Below are positions 15,810-27,800 of a stretch of DNA of 64,000 nucleotides, in pieces (the stretch's first letter is position 1; each line of letters begins with the position of its first letter). A program made the position numbers and the translations under genes. The notes under the pieces were generated by a model. That model was given only the letters and a program-made list of their open reading frames with translations, searched no databases and was not told the DNA's origin. The DNA lies in the NCBI RefSeq assembly GCF_900232995.1, contig NZ_OCVX01000003.1, positions 1,940,654-2,004,653 of the forward strand, written 5' to 3'. This DNA is from Mycobacterium simulans (GTDB lineage: Bacteria > Actinomycetota > Actinomycetes > Mycobacteriales > Mycobacteriaceae).

Positions 15810-18800
15810 ACTCGAACAAGCAGAACTCCACAGCTATCCCGGTTGCCGTCGTCGGCATGAGCGCTATCTATCCCGGCGAGCCTGGGCTTGCGGGATATTG
15901 GCGCACAGTCGCCGGCGGTCGTGACGCAATCAGCGAGGTGCCGCCCTCGCACTGGTTGATCGAGGATTATTTCGATCCCGATCCCAACGCGCCAGACAAG
16001 ACCTACTGCAAGCGTGGCGGATTCATCGACCCGGTGCCCTTCGATCCGGTCCAGTTCGGGCTGCCGCCAAATGCGCTACCGGCCACGGATTCCGCGCAGC
16101 TGCTCGCGCTCATCACCGCCAAGCAGCTACTTGACCAGGCGATGCACCCCGGTGCCGCAGTCGATCTCGACCGCGTGGACGTGGTGCTTGGGGTCGCCTC
16201 CACGACCGAACTTGTTTGCCATATGAATGCGCGGCTGCAGCGGCCGATCTGGCGCAAGGCAATGCTGGAAAACGGATTGCCGGAGGACGAAACGGACCAG
16301 ATCTGTCACGACATCGCAGAACACTACGCGCCGTGGCAGGAAAGCACCTTTCCCGGTCTTTTGGGCAACGTGGTCGCCGGACGCATCGCTAACCGCCTCA
16401 ACCTCGGCGGCAGCAACTATGTCACCGATGCCGCTTGCGCGAGTTCGCTTTCGGCACTGCAGGTGGCACTGCACAGACTGTATCTCGACGAAGCCGATTT
16501 GGTGTTGACGGGAGGCGTCGACGCGCTCAATGACGTGATGATGTACATGTGCTTTTCCAAGACACCGGCCTTTTCACCGACTGGCGACTGCCGACCTTTC
16601 TCGGATGCCGCGGACGGCACTATCATCGGCGAGGGCGTGGGCATGCTGGCCCTCAAGCGCCTCAGCGACGCTGAGCGAGACGGGGATCCGATCCATGCGG
16701 TCATACGTGGCCTGGGCTCGTCGTCGGATGGACGCGCGTCCAGTGTCTATGCGCCGCGCCCTGAAGGCCAGGCCAAGGCGTTGCGACGTGCCTACGAACG
16801 TGCCGGCTATTCGCCGTCGACCGTCGAACTTCTCGAGGCCCACGGCACCGCGACGAAGGCCGGCGACGTCGCCGAATTCGCCGCTCTAAAGTCTGTGTTC
16901 GCCGGTGCCGACGGGCGATGCGCAATTGGCTCGGTTAAATCCCAGATCGGCCACACCAAAGCGGCGGCAGGTGCTGCAGGACTTATCAAGGCTGTGCTAG
17001 CACTGCAACATTCGACATTGCCCGCCACATTGAAGGTAGAACGTCCCAACCCAGCCTTGGGGTTGGCGCAATCGCCGTTCTACGTCAATGCCGCGACCCG
17101 GCCATGGGTACGAAACGCCGATGGGCCTCGGCGCGCATCCGTCAGCTCCTTTGGCTTCGGCGGCAGCAATTTTCATGTGGCGCTGGAAGAGTATCGCGGC
17201 ACGCAGCGCGCGAAGCGGCTGCGCGCACTACCCAGTGAACTGGTGGTGCTCAGCGGGTCGTGCGAAGCTGATCTTGAGAAGCGTTGCGCGGCAATCGCTG
17301 CCGCAGTGCGTGCGGGAGAGAGCCTTGCTCGAATCGCATTCGAGTCGGCGCACGTGTTTGATGCGTCGCACGCCGCCCGGACGGGTTTGGTGGCAGCAGA
17401 TAACACCTCACTTGAGAAACTGGTTGAGCAGTTGCGCAACGCGCTTGCCGAAGGCACTGCAACAGACCTCAAGGACGCCAACATCGCCCTTGGCTTCGGG
17501 CCGGCCCGTCCGGGAAAGACGGCGTTCCTCTTCCCCGGCCAGGGTAGTCAATACGTCGGGATGGGCGCCGACCTCGCACTTGCCTTCCCTGAGTCGCTCG
17601 GGGTTTGGGATGAGCTAGGGCGTGATCTCGCAGATGTTCAACGTGTTGTGTTCCCTGAGCCGGTATTCGACGCGGCATCGCTGGATACTCAGCAAGCTGA
17701 GCTGACCGCGATGGCCAACGCCCAGCCGGCCATCGCTGCGACAAGCCTCGCGCAACTTGCGCTTCTTGACGTACTGGGCGTGACGGCCGACGCCGCGGCC
17801 GGTCACAGCTTCGGAGAGGTCACTGCGCTCGCAGCGGCGGGTGTCCTTCCGCGGGACCAACTTGTCGAAACGGCGCACCAACGCGGCGTACTGATGACCG
17901 AAGCGGCGAGAGATCAGGATGGCGCGATGCTGGCCGTCGCGGCCAGCGCCAAGAACGTACTTGCGCTGCTCGATACCCAACCGGAGCTCGCTGCAAGACT
18001 GGTCGTCGCCAACGATAACGCACCTGACCAAGTGGTATTGGCAGGACGCACATCCGACATCGCGCGGGCGGAAGTGATGGCAAAATCGGCTGGCTGGACG
18101 TCGTTCCGTCTGCCGGTGGCAACGGCGTTCCATTCACCGGTCGTAGCCGCCGGCAGGGACCCGTTCGCGGCATACCTGAATACGATTAAGTTTGCCGCTG
18201 CGGATTTTCCGGTTTATGCCAATGCGACGGCACAACCGTACGGCCAGCAGGTCGCCGATCAACTCGCCGATCAGCTGCAAAAGCCGGTGCGGTTCCGCGA
18301 GATGATCGAAGCAATGGCTCGCGACGGAGTCACTCGGTTCATCGAGGTGGGGCCGGGTCGGATCCTGACCGGACTTGTCGGGAAAATCCTGAGTGAGGCA
18401 CCGCATCTCGCGGTGGCCCTTGACGACCCGAAGGCCGGCGGTTTGCGCGGCTGGCATCGGGGGCTGGCAAAGTTGGCCGCCGACGGCGTACCGCTTCATA
18501 TCTCGGCCCTGTTCGACGACTACGAGGTGCCGGCTAAGCACGCACCGACCCCAGCGCATGCTGTCATGGTCGGAGGCGCCAACCTTGGCAAACCGTATCC
18601 GCAGGCAAGTGGGAAGTCGCCGATAACGCCGAAGCGCCAGCGCGTGGACTTATCCGCTGCGTCGCGGCTCGGTGCAGAAGAACCAGCGCCGACTCCGGTC
18701 CCGCAGCGCATCGACATCCCTGTGGCGCTGCCTTCTGCGCAAGCATGGACACTGATCGACAGCGTCCAAAAGGAGACCGCGGAGCAGCACCAACACTATC

Positions 18801-21800
18801 TGGACGTGATGACGCAAAGCCATCAGGCGTTTTTGGACATGTCCGCGCAGATGTTGGCGCAGATCGTCGGCGACCCCGCAAACGCGCCGCAAGTATCCGT
18901 GCCGGCGCCCGCCGTTTTGCCGCAGCCGCCGCTGTTGCAGGCACCGGACATGACCGGGATGCCAACGGCGCCGGAATCACTCTCGCCTCCGACGACGGCG
19001 TATCCACGGCCGTCGGCCGGGGTCGCCGAACATCTGCCGGTGCCCGCGGCGGCGGAGATCGTGTTGGAAATCGTGTCGGAGAAGACCGGCTACCCCGCCG
19101 ACATGCTCGGTCTGGACATGGAGATGGAGGCCGAGCTCGGCATCGACTCCATCAAGCAAGTGGAGATCCTCTCCGCGCTACAGGCCCGATTCCCCAACGC
19201 ACCCGAAATCCCCGCGTCCGAACTGGCATCGCTGCGGACGCTGCAAGACGTGGCCGACTCCGTTGCCGGTCCGGCGCCGAGCACTTGCGTGGAAAATTTG
19301 TCGGTGCAACAACATTCGGATGCGCGACGTGCACCTTGGGCCGGTGACGCGGCGGCGGACGTGGTTCTCGCTGTCGTGTCGGAGAAGACCGGCTACCCCG
19401 CTGACATGCTCGGTCTGGACATGGAGATGGAGGCCGAGCTCGGCATCGACTCCATCAAGCAAGTGGAGATCCTCTCCGCGCTACAGGCCCGATTCCCCAA
19501 CGCACCCGAAATCCCCGCGTCCGAACTGGCATCGCTGCGGACACTGCAAGACGTGGCCGATGCCATTGCCGGCTTGGCATCGAGCGATGATGACGAACGT
19601 CTTTCGGCACAACGTCATTCGCCTCAGCCACATCCCTCTTCGACAGGCCTGTGCTGCACCGAGGCCTCGCTTCGGGCGTTGCCGCCAAACGGCTTTGCGA
19701 TGGCGGGCTTGCGCGACGGCGAAATCCTCATCACGCGCGAAGACCCGCGTTTCGCGGACGCTCTTGAGCGTGCGATGACCACCCGCGGGCTCAAGGCGAG
19801 AACTGTCGACGAGGTGCCTGAGGAAGCGGGTGCCGTGATTTGTCTTGCCGCTCTGGCGACGGCCGGCTCGCCGATGGACTGCGTCAAGATGCATGTGCGT
19901 ACATTTCATGCGGCGCGCAGCGTGGCCAACAGCAGTTCGCCGTCACGACTTTTCGTCACCGTACAGTCGACAGGCGCTGGATTCGCCGGATCGGATGTGC
20001 CTGTCGGCGTGGCGAGCATCGTGAAAACCGCCGCATGCGAGTGGCCGAACGCCTCTGTGCGGGCGGTCGACATCGAAAGCCCTGACGCGGAACGACTCAC
20101 GGACGAACTGCTCGCGGGAGGCAGCGGCCTTGAGGTCGCCTTACGCGATGACGGCACACGGATGGTGATCGAGGACGTCGAAACCGCGCCCGTGGCAAGT
20201 GAAACGATCTGCGCTACCAAGCACGGTGTCGTCGTGGTCAGCGGCGGTGGGCGCGGGGTGACGGCGGCGTCGGCTCTAGCGCTCGCCGCGCGGCACGGCC
20301 TGCGGTTGGCTTTGCTCGGCCGCACCGCGCTGAGTACGGCGGCGCCGGAGAAACCTGGCGGTGCAACCGTCGCCGAAGCCGCAGCCGCGTTGGTGGCATC
20401 TGCGCGTGCCCGCGGAGAGGTAATCTGCTTGCCGCAGGCGCGCGCGCTGGCGGAAAGCCTGCTCGCGGAACGAGAAATCCGTCAAACGCTCTCGGCCGCT
20501 GAACAGCAAGGCATTGCGGCGAGATACTTCGCGGCCGATATCACGGATCGGGAACAGCTACGCAGCACCCTGGACGAGGTGCGGCGAAGCCTGGGGCCGA
20601 TCGTCGGAGTTGTGCACGGTGCAGGCGTGCTAGCCGACAAACGTCTGGTTGACCTCGACGACGACCAGTTTGTCAGGGTGTTCAACACCAAAGTGATTGG
20701 CGCCGAGACCTTGCTGGATGCGACGTCTTGCGATGATCTGCGGTTCATCTCATTGTTCTCCTCTGTCGCGGCGCGAGCAGGCAATGTCGGGCAAAGCGCC
20801 TACGCGGCGTCCAACGCGGCGTTGGAGGCTATCGCGGCGCGGGAGTCTGCGCGCCGCGGCAGTGCGTGCGTGGTGCGCGCGTTCGGCTGGGGCCCATGGG
20901 ACGGCGGCATGGTCGACGACATGCTCAAGAGCCGGTTTTTGAACGCCGGGGTGGGCGTCATCGCGATCGACGAGGGCGCGGAGTTCTTCGCAGAGCATGC
21001 GTTGCGTCAGTCACCGACGCCCGCAATCGTCGTGTCCGCACCCGCGGCGCGTCGTCGGCGCGGCACGCGTTTGGAATGGGAGGTGTCGACCGAGTCCTTG
21101 CCGGTGTTGGCCGACCATCAGATCCGTGGCCGCGTTGTGGTGCCGGTGGTGATCGTGCTCGACGCCATGCTGCGCGCCGCACGCGGTCTGGTCGGGGAAG
21201 AACGCCCCGTGGTGCGCGACTTTCGGGTGCTTTCCGGAGTCACATTCGCGGCGTTCGAGCAACAGCCTATCGTCTTGACGCTCGAGTTTGAGCCCTCGGG
21301 TTCGTCGTACACCGCGACCATTCGCGACAGGGAGGGCCGCCAACGCTATAGCGCATTGCTGGAAACGGAATCCGATGAGCGAACCGGCCCGCTAGTCCCG
21401 GAAATGCCGGAGTCGCCATGGCCGATGAGGGTCGACGACGCGTACGCTGGTCCGCTGTTCCACGGACCGAGCTTCGCTGCCATCGAACAGCTCGACGCCT
21501 TCGCAGCGGCCGGCGGCACCGGGCAGCTCAAAGGTCTCAGGAATCTCGGGTGGCCGGAAAGCGATTGGGCGATCGATCCCGCCGCCGTGGATGGCGGGCT
21601 GCAGCTAGGTCTGCTCTGGGCGAGCGCGTTGGGGCGCTCGCTGATTCTGCCGCAACGCATCGGGCGTGTGATAGTCGACCGCTCGTTCCCCGAAAATGGC
21701 TTGCTCCATTGTCGTTTCGCCGCGCGCCCGCTCGGAGACAAACGTGTCGACTTCGACTTCGAGTTCGAAACGACAACTGGCGGGCTGGTCGCGGCGCTTG

Positions 21801-21847
21801 AAGGTGTGGAATGTTATGCCGTCAGCGCTGCGGGTGTGGCCTGGTGA
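15806..21847 (+). CDS. pfaA: PfaA-type PUFA synthase, KS-AT-ACP-ACP-KR-DH
   Basis: Iterative type I synthase subunit of 2013 residues. Ketosynthase about 10-455: catalytic Cys211 in DAACASS, with His in EAHGTATKAGD and in IGHTKAAAG. Malonyl acyltransferase about 565-870: FLFPGQGSQYVGMG, Ser668 in GHSFGE, and TAFHSPV. After a linker come two nearly identical ACPs with phosphopantetheine serines Ser1115 and Ser1216 in LGIDSIKQVEIL. Ketoreductase about 1470-1730: GGGRGVTAASA loop and SAYAASN. A dehydratase-like hotdog/product-template region about 1755-2013 opens DHQIRGRVVVPVV. Two ACPs is at the low end for PUFA synthases, which often carry several. Start TTG 15806 overlaps the pfaD stop (TTGA) after GGAGAG. 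Needs a phosphopantetheinyl transferase; none is encoded nearby, so a chromosomal one must serve. Confidence 0.93.
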   Translation: MNSNKQNSTAIPVAVVGMSAIYPGEPGLAGYWRTVAGGRDAISEVPPSHWLIEDYFDPDPNAPDKTYCKRGGFIDPVPFDPVQFGLPPNALPATDSAQLLALITAKQLLDQAMHPGAAVDLDRVDVVLGVASTTELVCHMNARLQRPIWRKAMLENGLPEDETDQICHDIAEHYAPWQESTFPGLLGNVVAGRIANRLNLGGSNYVTDAACASSLSALQVALHRLYLDEADLVLTGGVDALNDVMMYMCFSKTPAFSPTGDCRPFSDAADGTIIGEGVGMLALKRLSDAERDGDPIHAVIRGLGSSSDGRASSVYAPRPEGQAKALRRAYERAGYSPSTVELLEAHGTATKAGDVAEFAALKSVFAGADGRCAIGSVKSQIGHTKAAAGAAGLIKAVLALQHSTLPATLKVERPNPALGLAQSPFYVNAATRPWVRNADGPRRASVSSFGFGGSNFHVALEEYRGTQRAKRLRALPSELVVLSGSCEADLEKRCAAIAAAVRAGESLARIAFESAHVFDASHAARTGLVAADNTSLEKLVEQLRNALAEGTATDLKDANIALGFGPARPGKTAFLFPGQGSQYVGMGADLALAFPESLGVWDELGRDLADVQRVVFPEPVFDAASLDTQQAELTAMANAQPAIAATSLAQLALLDVLGVTADAAAGHSFGEVTALAAAGVLPRDQLVETAHQRGVLMTEAARDQDGAMLAVAASAKNVLALLDTQPELAARLVVANDNAPDQVVLAGRTSDIARAEVMAKSAGWTSFRLPVATAFHSPVVAAGRDPFAAYLNTIKFAAADFPVYANATAQPYGQQVADQLADQLQKPVRFREMIEAMARDGVTRFIEVGPGRILTGLVGKILSEAPHLAVALDDPKAGGLRGWHRGLAKLAADGVPLHISALFDDYEVPAKHAPTPAHAVMVGGANLGKPYPQASGKSPITPKRQRVDLSAASRLGAEEPAPTPVPQRIDIPVALPSAQAWTLIDSVQKETAEQHQHYLDVMTQSHQAFLDMSAQMLAQIVGDPANAPQVSVPAPAVLPQPPLLQAPDMTGMPTAPESLSPPTTAYPRPSAGVAEHLPVPAAAEIVLEIVSEKTGYPADMLGLDMEMEAELGIDSIKQVEILSALQARFPNAPEIPASELASLRTLQDVADSVAGPAPSTCVENLSVQQHSDARRAPWAGDAAADVVLAVVSEKTGYPADMLGLDMEMEAELGIDSIKQVEILSALQARFPNAPEIPASELASLRTLQDVADAIAGLASSDDDERLSAQRHSPQPHPSSTGLCCTEASLRALPPNGFAMAGLRDGEILITREDPRFADALERAMTTRGLKARTVDEVPEEAGAVICLAALATAGSPMDCVKMHVRTFHAARSVANSSSPSRLFVTVQSTGAGFAGSDVPVGVASIVKTAACEWPNASVRAVDIESPDAERLTDELLAGGSGLEVALRDDGTRMVIEDVETAPVASETICATKHGVVVVSGGGRGVTAASALALAARHGLRLALLGRTALSTAAPEKPGGATVAEAAAALVASARARGEVICLPQARALAESLLAEREIRQTLSAAEQQGIAARYFAADITDREQLRSTLDEVRRSLGPIVGVVHGAGVLADKRLVDLDDDQFVRVFNTKVIGAETLLDATSCDDLRFISLFSSVAARAGNVGQSAYAASNAALEAIAARESARRGSACVVRAFGWGPWDGGMVDDMLKSRFLNAGVGVIAIDEGAEFFAEHALRQSPTPAIVVSAPAARRRRGTRLEWEVSTESLPVLADHQIRGRVVVPVVIVLDAMLRAARGLVGEERPVVRDFRVLSGVTFAAFEQQPIVLTLEFEPSGSSYTATIRDREGRQRYSALLETESDERTGPLVPEMPESPWPMRVDDAYAGPLFHGPSFAAIEQLDAFAAAGGTGQLKGLRNLGWPESDWAIDPAAVDGGLQLGLLWASALGRSLILPQRIGRVIVDRSFPENGLLHCRFAARPLGDKRVDFDFEFETTTGGLVAALEGVECYAVSAAGVAW
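19073..19257 (+). repeat. ACP-coding repeat, copy 1 (period 303 bp)
   Basis: The 185 bases coding for most of the first ACP recur at 19376-19560 with two differences, both silent (CCC GCC/GCT and ACG/ACA type). Linkers on each side are unlike each other. The near identity implies recent duplication or continuing gene conversion. Confidence 0.92.
19376..19560 (+). repeat. ACP-coding repeat, copy 2 (period 303 bp)
   Basis: Second member of the ACP pair inside the PfaA-type gene, 303 bases (101 codons) downstream of copy 1 and differing at two of 185 bases. Unequal crossing-over between the copies would give one-, two- or three-ACP alleles without a frameshift. Confidence 0.92.
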
Positions 21848-24800
21848 GCGGCTTCGATCCCATCGCGATTGTCGGACGCGGTTGCGTGTTGCCAGGTGCA
21901 ACCACACCACAGACGCTGTTCGATGCAGCCCTGCACGGGCGCTGCCTTATTTCTCCCACCCCACGCGATCGTTGGGGTGGGGTGGATCCTGAGTTGCTGC
22001 TCAATAGCGGAGAACCGGGTCTGCGGGTGGCATCGGCGACCGGAGGCTACGTAGCCGACGTCGATTATGACCTGGCCGACATTGCCTCAAATATCGCCGA
22101 TTTCGAGCGCCTTGACCCAATTGTTCATTGGCTGGCTCACTGCGCACGGCAGGCGCTGGGCACCCCGGCCGCGCCGTCGCGCACAGGGGTTATCGTCGGC
22201 AATCTTTCCTACCCGACGACGCTGGCTACCGCGTTCGTGGAAAGCATCTGGACCGGTCACGGCGAGGTGGACCCGCGCAACCGCTTTTCTTCGGGACTGC
22301 CGGTGCACTTAGTCGCCCAGGCCATGCATATGACTGGACCGGCCTTCGCGCTTGACGCGGCCTGTGCATCGTCGCTTTACGCGATCAAGTTCGCTTGCGA
22401 CGCCTTGCAGGATGGCGAGGCGGACACGATGCTCGCAGGCGGAGTCAACGGCGCTGATGATCTGTTCTTGCATCTGGGTTTTACTGCACTGCAAGCACTT
22501 AGCCCCACGGGCCGGTCTCGTCCGTTTCACGCGGAGGCCGATGGATTGGTGCCAGCACAAGGCGCTGCGCTCGTCGTATTGAAGCGCCTTGAGGACGCTG
22601 AGCGGATGGGTGACCGCATCTTCGGAGTGATCGTGGGAATTGGGTTGTCCAACGATGGCCGCCAGAGCGGCTTTCTGGCACCCGCGCCGGCTGGGCAGAT
22701 ACGAGCAATGAAGACGGCGTTGGAGCAAGCGGACCTCAAACCCACGGAGGTTGACTTCGTGGACTGTCACGCAACCGGCACAGCTCTTGGCGACGCTACG
22801 GAGCTTGAGAGCTTGCTGGCAGCCTACGGAGACACACCGTTAATGCTGGGTGCGCTCAAAGGCAATCTCGGGCATTCGATCACCGCATCAGGTGCCGCGA
22901 GCCTGCTGAATATGTTGTCCGCTATGGAGGAATCGCTGATTCCGCCGACGTTATGTGACGCGCCGACAGCGGCGCTGAAGGACACACCGTTCACCTTGCC
23001 AAATGCGTCCGTGCCTTGGCCGAAGGAGACTAAACGTGCGGCGGTCAGCAACTTTGGGTTCGGCGGAAACAATGCACACCTGATCGTCCAGAATTACCGG
23101 CCTTCAATCCGCTGCGCGACCCGGCAGCCCCCGCCATCGGATGAGATTGCCATTTGTGGTCTGGGCGTGGTAACCGGTGACGCGCCGGACACGGCGTCGT
23201 TTCGTCGTCGGGTTCTCGGCCCCCCTGGGACTCCTACGCCGATGGACACCGTTGAACTCGATTTTGCAGGACTTGGCTTTCCGCCCAGCGAGTTAAAGGC
23301 CTGTCTCAGTCAGCAAACAGCGATGCTGGCGGCTGCGACACAGGCGCTGGAGCAAGTCGGTACCGATCCGGACCGGACCGGGGTGATCGTCGGCATGGGC
23401 TGTGACGCCACGATCGCGCGCCAGCGCCTGCGGGTGCAGCATGCCGCCGACGACGAATGGCTGGCCGCCAACGAGCAAGCGGCTCCGCGGCTGACAGCCG
23501 ACGGCGTGCTCGGAGCCATGCCGAACATTCCGGCTAATCGCATCCATGCGCAGCGAGACTTTCGCGGGTTCGGCTTCACCGTCTCTAGTGAGCAGGTCTC
23601 GGGCATCACCGCACTGCGGCTCGCAGCGCGGGCATTGCGCCGGAGAGAACTTGATGCCGTCGTCGCCGGTGCTGTCGACATGTGTTGCGAGCCGGCACAT
23701 ACACGGGCTACCGACGCTCTCTCGGCCGGTACGGCTCTGCCGCACGGGGACGCGGCCGTCGCGTTCGTTCTCAAGCGGCGCGCAGACGCGGAAGCAGCGG
23801 GCGAGGAAGTCATCGCCCTCATCGATACCGATTGTGTCGACAGCGCGTCGGCTGAGAACATTGCCGAGGGCAGGTTCGGCCGAACCCACGCGGCGAGCGC
23901 GGCCACTGAAATCGCTGCGCTCACCGCGGCGTTGCGCGCGCGGGTCCGAGTGGACCAAAGCGGGGCGAAGCCGTCGCCCGGCCGCAATCGCGCGGCAGTG
24001 TGGCTGAAATCGTTGGGAGGCTGCGCCGATGGTGTGGTCCTAGCTGCGGTCAACGATCCGCCCGAGGCCTTGGCCATCGGCGCCATACCTCTCTCGGAAC
24101 GCTACGCCGGCGACAGCAGGAACGATCTGCTGCGCCGCATGGCGCGGCGTGAACCGGGCGGAAATGGGCCCGTGCGTTGCGCTTTGGTTGCCGACAGCGA
24201 TTCCGCGTTGGACGCACTTCTATGCGAGGCAGTGGGCAAGCTGGATCGCGGCCGGACCCCGGGTGGCCCTGGCGTCGCGTTCACCGACGCGCCGATCGGC
24301 GGAGAAATCGCCTTCGCGTTCACCGGGGCCGCAGCAGCGTACCCCGGCGCGGCGCCCGATCTGTTGTTGGCCTGGCCGGAAATCGGCGATGCGCTGGTCT
24401 CGCGTCATTCCAGTTTCGGCGCGGACGCGCACGCGCTGTATGGCGCCGGTATTGCGACACTGCAGCCGCGTGCGCAACTCACCGGATGCACTCTCGTTTG
24501 TCAGGCGCATTCAGAGTTTTCTCGCACGGTCCTGAGACTTGTGCCGAGCGCGGCCATTGGCCTGTCTTCCGGAGAGACCAACGCGTTGCTGGCGTTCGGG
24601 GTCTGGCGCGACCTGGGGGCAATGCTTGACGAGATCGACGCGTCAGGTCTCTACGACGAGCAGCTCACCGGCAGGTGTCGAGCCGTAGCGTCAGAATGGG
24701 GGCTCGCGGATCATGAACCGGCACTGTGGAAGTGCTGGCGAATCACGGCGCCTAGAGCTGCGCTCGAGGCGGCGTTGGCGGCGGAACCACGCGCGTACCT

Positions 24801-27800
24801 GACGATCGTTCAGGCACCCGACGATTGTGTGATTGGCGGTGACCCAGCGGCGTGTCGACGCGTAATCGACGCGATCGGCGGTGCACGTGCGATGGCACTC
24901 GGTCTCGATATGGTGATCCATTGCCGCGCAATGGCTCCGTTCGCCCAAGCGTGGCGGCGCATCCACACCCGGGAGACCCACGAGGTTCCCAACGTACGCT
25001 TCTATACCAACGCCGATAACAGTGCTTACTTGCCGACGCGGGACTCAGCCGCCGAAGCGCTCACCAGACAGGCGCTAGAGCCGATCGATTTTCCCAAGAC
25101 GGTGCTCAACGCATGGGAAGACGGCGTTCGGACCTTCGTCGAGCACGGGCCTCGCGGCATTCTGACCGGAGCGATTACGAAGATCCTTGGTGATCGCGCG
25201 CATCTGGCGGTGGCGCTGGACCCGCGGGAGCGGCGCGGGATTGGCGCGCTCGCCGAAACCGTATCCAAGCTTTGGGTCCACGGGCTGCCGGTGCATACCG
25301 AAGCCTTCGATGCGCGATTGCAACAGCTGCGCGAGCAAGCTGCCCCAGCAGCAGCGAGAAGCGTGCGGAAGCTGACGTTGACCGCTCACCGGCCGGACAT
25401 CGTCTCAGCAACGAAATCGTCTGGTGCCGTGGATGTTCCGATGGCAGAATCGGACGCTGAAGGCTTCCAACTGATGCCACCGGCACCGCAGCAGCCCACG
25501 CCGCTGGTATTCGCGCACGTCGAAACCCACTCGAGCGCGCCGCACGGCAACACCGGGGCTGCGATCGGTCTCGTCACGTCAGTGAGCGCAGCTCATAAGG
25601 CGTTCATCGTACGGGCGGCACAGGCGCATGCATCGTTCCTGCAAACGCGCAGTGCGCTTTTCGCTGCGGCATCCAGCTGGCGGTCGATGCTGCCTGCAGA
25701 TGCTCTCACCGCGGCAGCGCCGTCGATGCAACGGCCGCTGTACTCGCGCGCCCAGCTCGAAACCCTTGCCGGTGGGCGTATTTCGGAAGTGTTCGGGCCT
25801 CTTTTTGCCCAGCAGGACGGGTACCCGCGCCAGGTGCGCATGCCGCAACCACCGCTGCTGTTGGCCGACCGTGTGATGAGCATTGAAGGGGAAGCCGGTT
25901 CGATGGGCACGGGCCGGATAGTCACCGAGACAGACGTGGACCCCAGCGCCTGGTACATGCACGCAGGACGGATGTCGCCCGGCGTCGTGATCGAGTCCGG
26001 CCAAGCCGACCTGCTGCTCGCGTCGTGGCTGGGTGCTGACTTCGCCAATCGTGGCGAGCGCGTTTACCGTCTGCTGGGTTGCGATCTGACGTTCATGGGC
26101 GAACTGCCGCGCGGCGGGGAAACGCTGCGCTACGACATCCACATCGATGGCCATGCCCAAACCGGTGAAACTCGGCTGTTCTTCTTCCACTACGACTCCT
26201 ATGTCGGCGACCGACTGATGATCTCGGTACGAAACGGGCAGGCCGGGTTCTTCTCCGACGAGGAACTGAGCCAATCGGCGGGGGTCTTGTGGGATGCCGC
26301 GTCCGACACCCCGCGCGACGATGCAGCTTTCGACGAGCCCCCTGGTGTGACGCGAAAGCGCTCATTCGGCTGCGAAGATCTCGACGCGTTTTCTCAGGGG
26401 CGCGCGTTCGCGTGCTTTGGCACCGGTTTTGAAATGACGGCCGCGCACGTGCGCACCCCAACGATTCCAGGCGGACAACTGCGGCTGATCGACGATGTCG
26501 TCGCATTCGATCCCGAGGGCGGTCCGTGGGGCCGGGGTTATCTTCGCGCCAGGGCGATAGTGCCGCAGAACGCCTGGTTCTACGACGGGCACTTCAAGAA
26601 CGATCCCTGCATGCCCGGGACGCTGATGGCGGATGCGGCCACCCAGGCATTGTCGTTCACGATTGCGGCCTTTGGCTTCACGATCGATCGCGACGGCTGG
26701 CGGTTCGAACCGGTCCCGGAAGAGACGGCGCGCTTTGTCTGCAGGGGACAAGTGACGCCGGACTCAGACCATGAGCTCACGTACGAGGTGTTCGTGGAAG
26801 AAATCATCAACGGACCGACGCCGACGGTCTTTGCCGCACTGATATGTAGCAGCGACGGATTCAAAGTGTTCCATTGCCGCCGCTTCGGGTTGCGTCTTGT
26901 TCCGGACTGGCCGATGCCGCCAGGCGCGCCCGGGCCGGTGCAAATCGTCGGGAACTCGCGTGACGTCCGTGGCGATCACGGCGCGCTGCTCGCCTGCGCC
27001 CGCGGCAAGCCGTCCGACGCGTTTGGCGCTCTGTACGCCTCATTCGACGGCGTGCGTCGCGCGCCCCGGCTTCCCGGCGAGCCGTACCATTTCGTTTCGC
27101 GGATCGTAAGCGTGGACGGCGTGCCGGGGGAACCGACCGAAGGCGGTACGGTCGTCGCGGAATACGACGTCCCCGCCGATGCGTGGTACTTCACGGACGC
27201 CGGGTCGGCAGCTGTGCCGTTGTCGGTGCTGGTCGAAATTCTGTTGCAGCCTTGTGGCTGGCTTGCCTCGTACATGGGTTTCGCCGCCAATCGCGCCGAC
27301 GATGTGGCATTTCGAAACCTTGACGGCACTGATGTGGTGCTGCATAAGCCAGCAAGCATCGGGGTGCTGCGGGTGACAGCGCGTTTGGAACGGTTCGCAC
27401 ACGCCAGCGGATCGACGATCGTTTTCTTCGACGTCGTCTGTGCGCAAGACGGCGACGACGTCATGTCGATGAAGACGGCGTTCGGATTCTTCAGCCCAGC
27501 TGCACTCGCGACCCAAGTCGGCTTACCCGCGAAGCCGGGGACGAACGCGGCGCCTGCACCCGCGGCGGTCTGCGTGCCATACGAAGCCAGTGCTTTGTCT
27601 GGCGACCCATGGCTTGGACAGGGGAGGCTGCGGTTGATGGACCGGGTGAGCTTTTGGCCCAGCGGAGGGGCGCGTGGTCTCGGAAGGCTGATCGGGGAGG
27701 CCGATGTTGATCCCGAGGCATGGTTTTTCCGGGCGCATTTCTTCCAGGACCCTGTCCAGCCTGGCTCCCTGGGCTTGGAGGCAATGCAGCAGGCGGCTCG

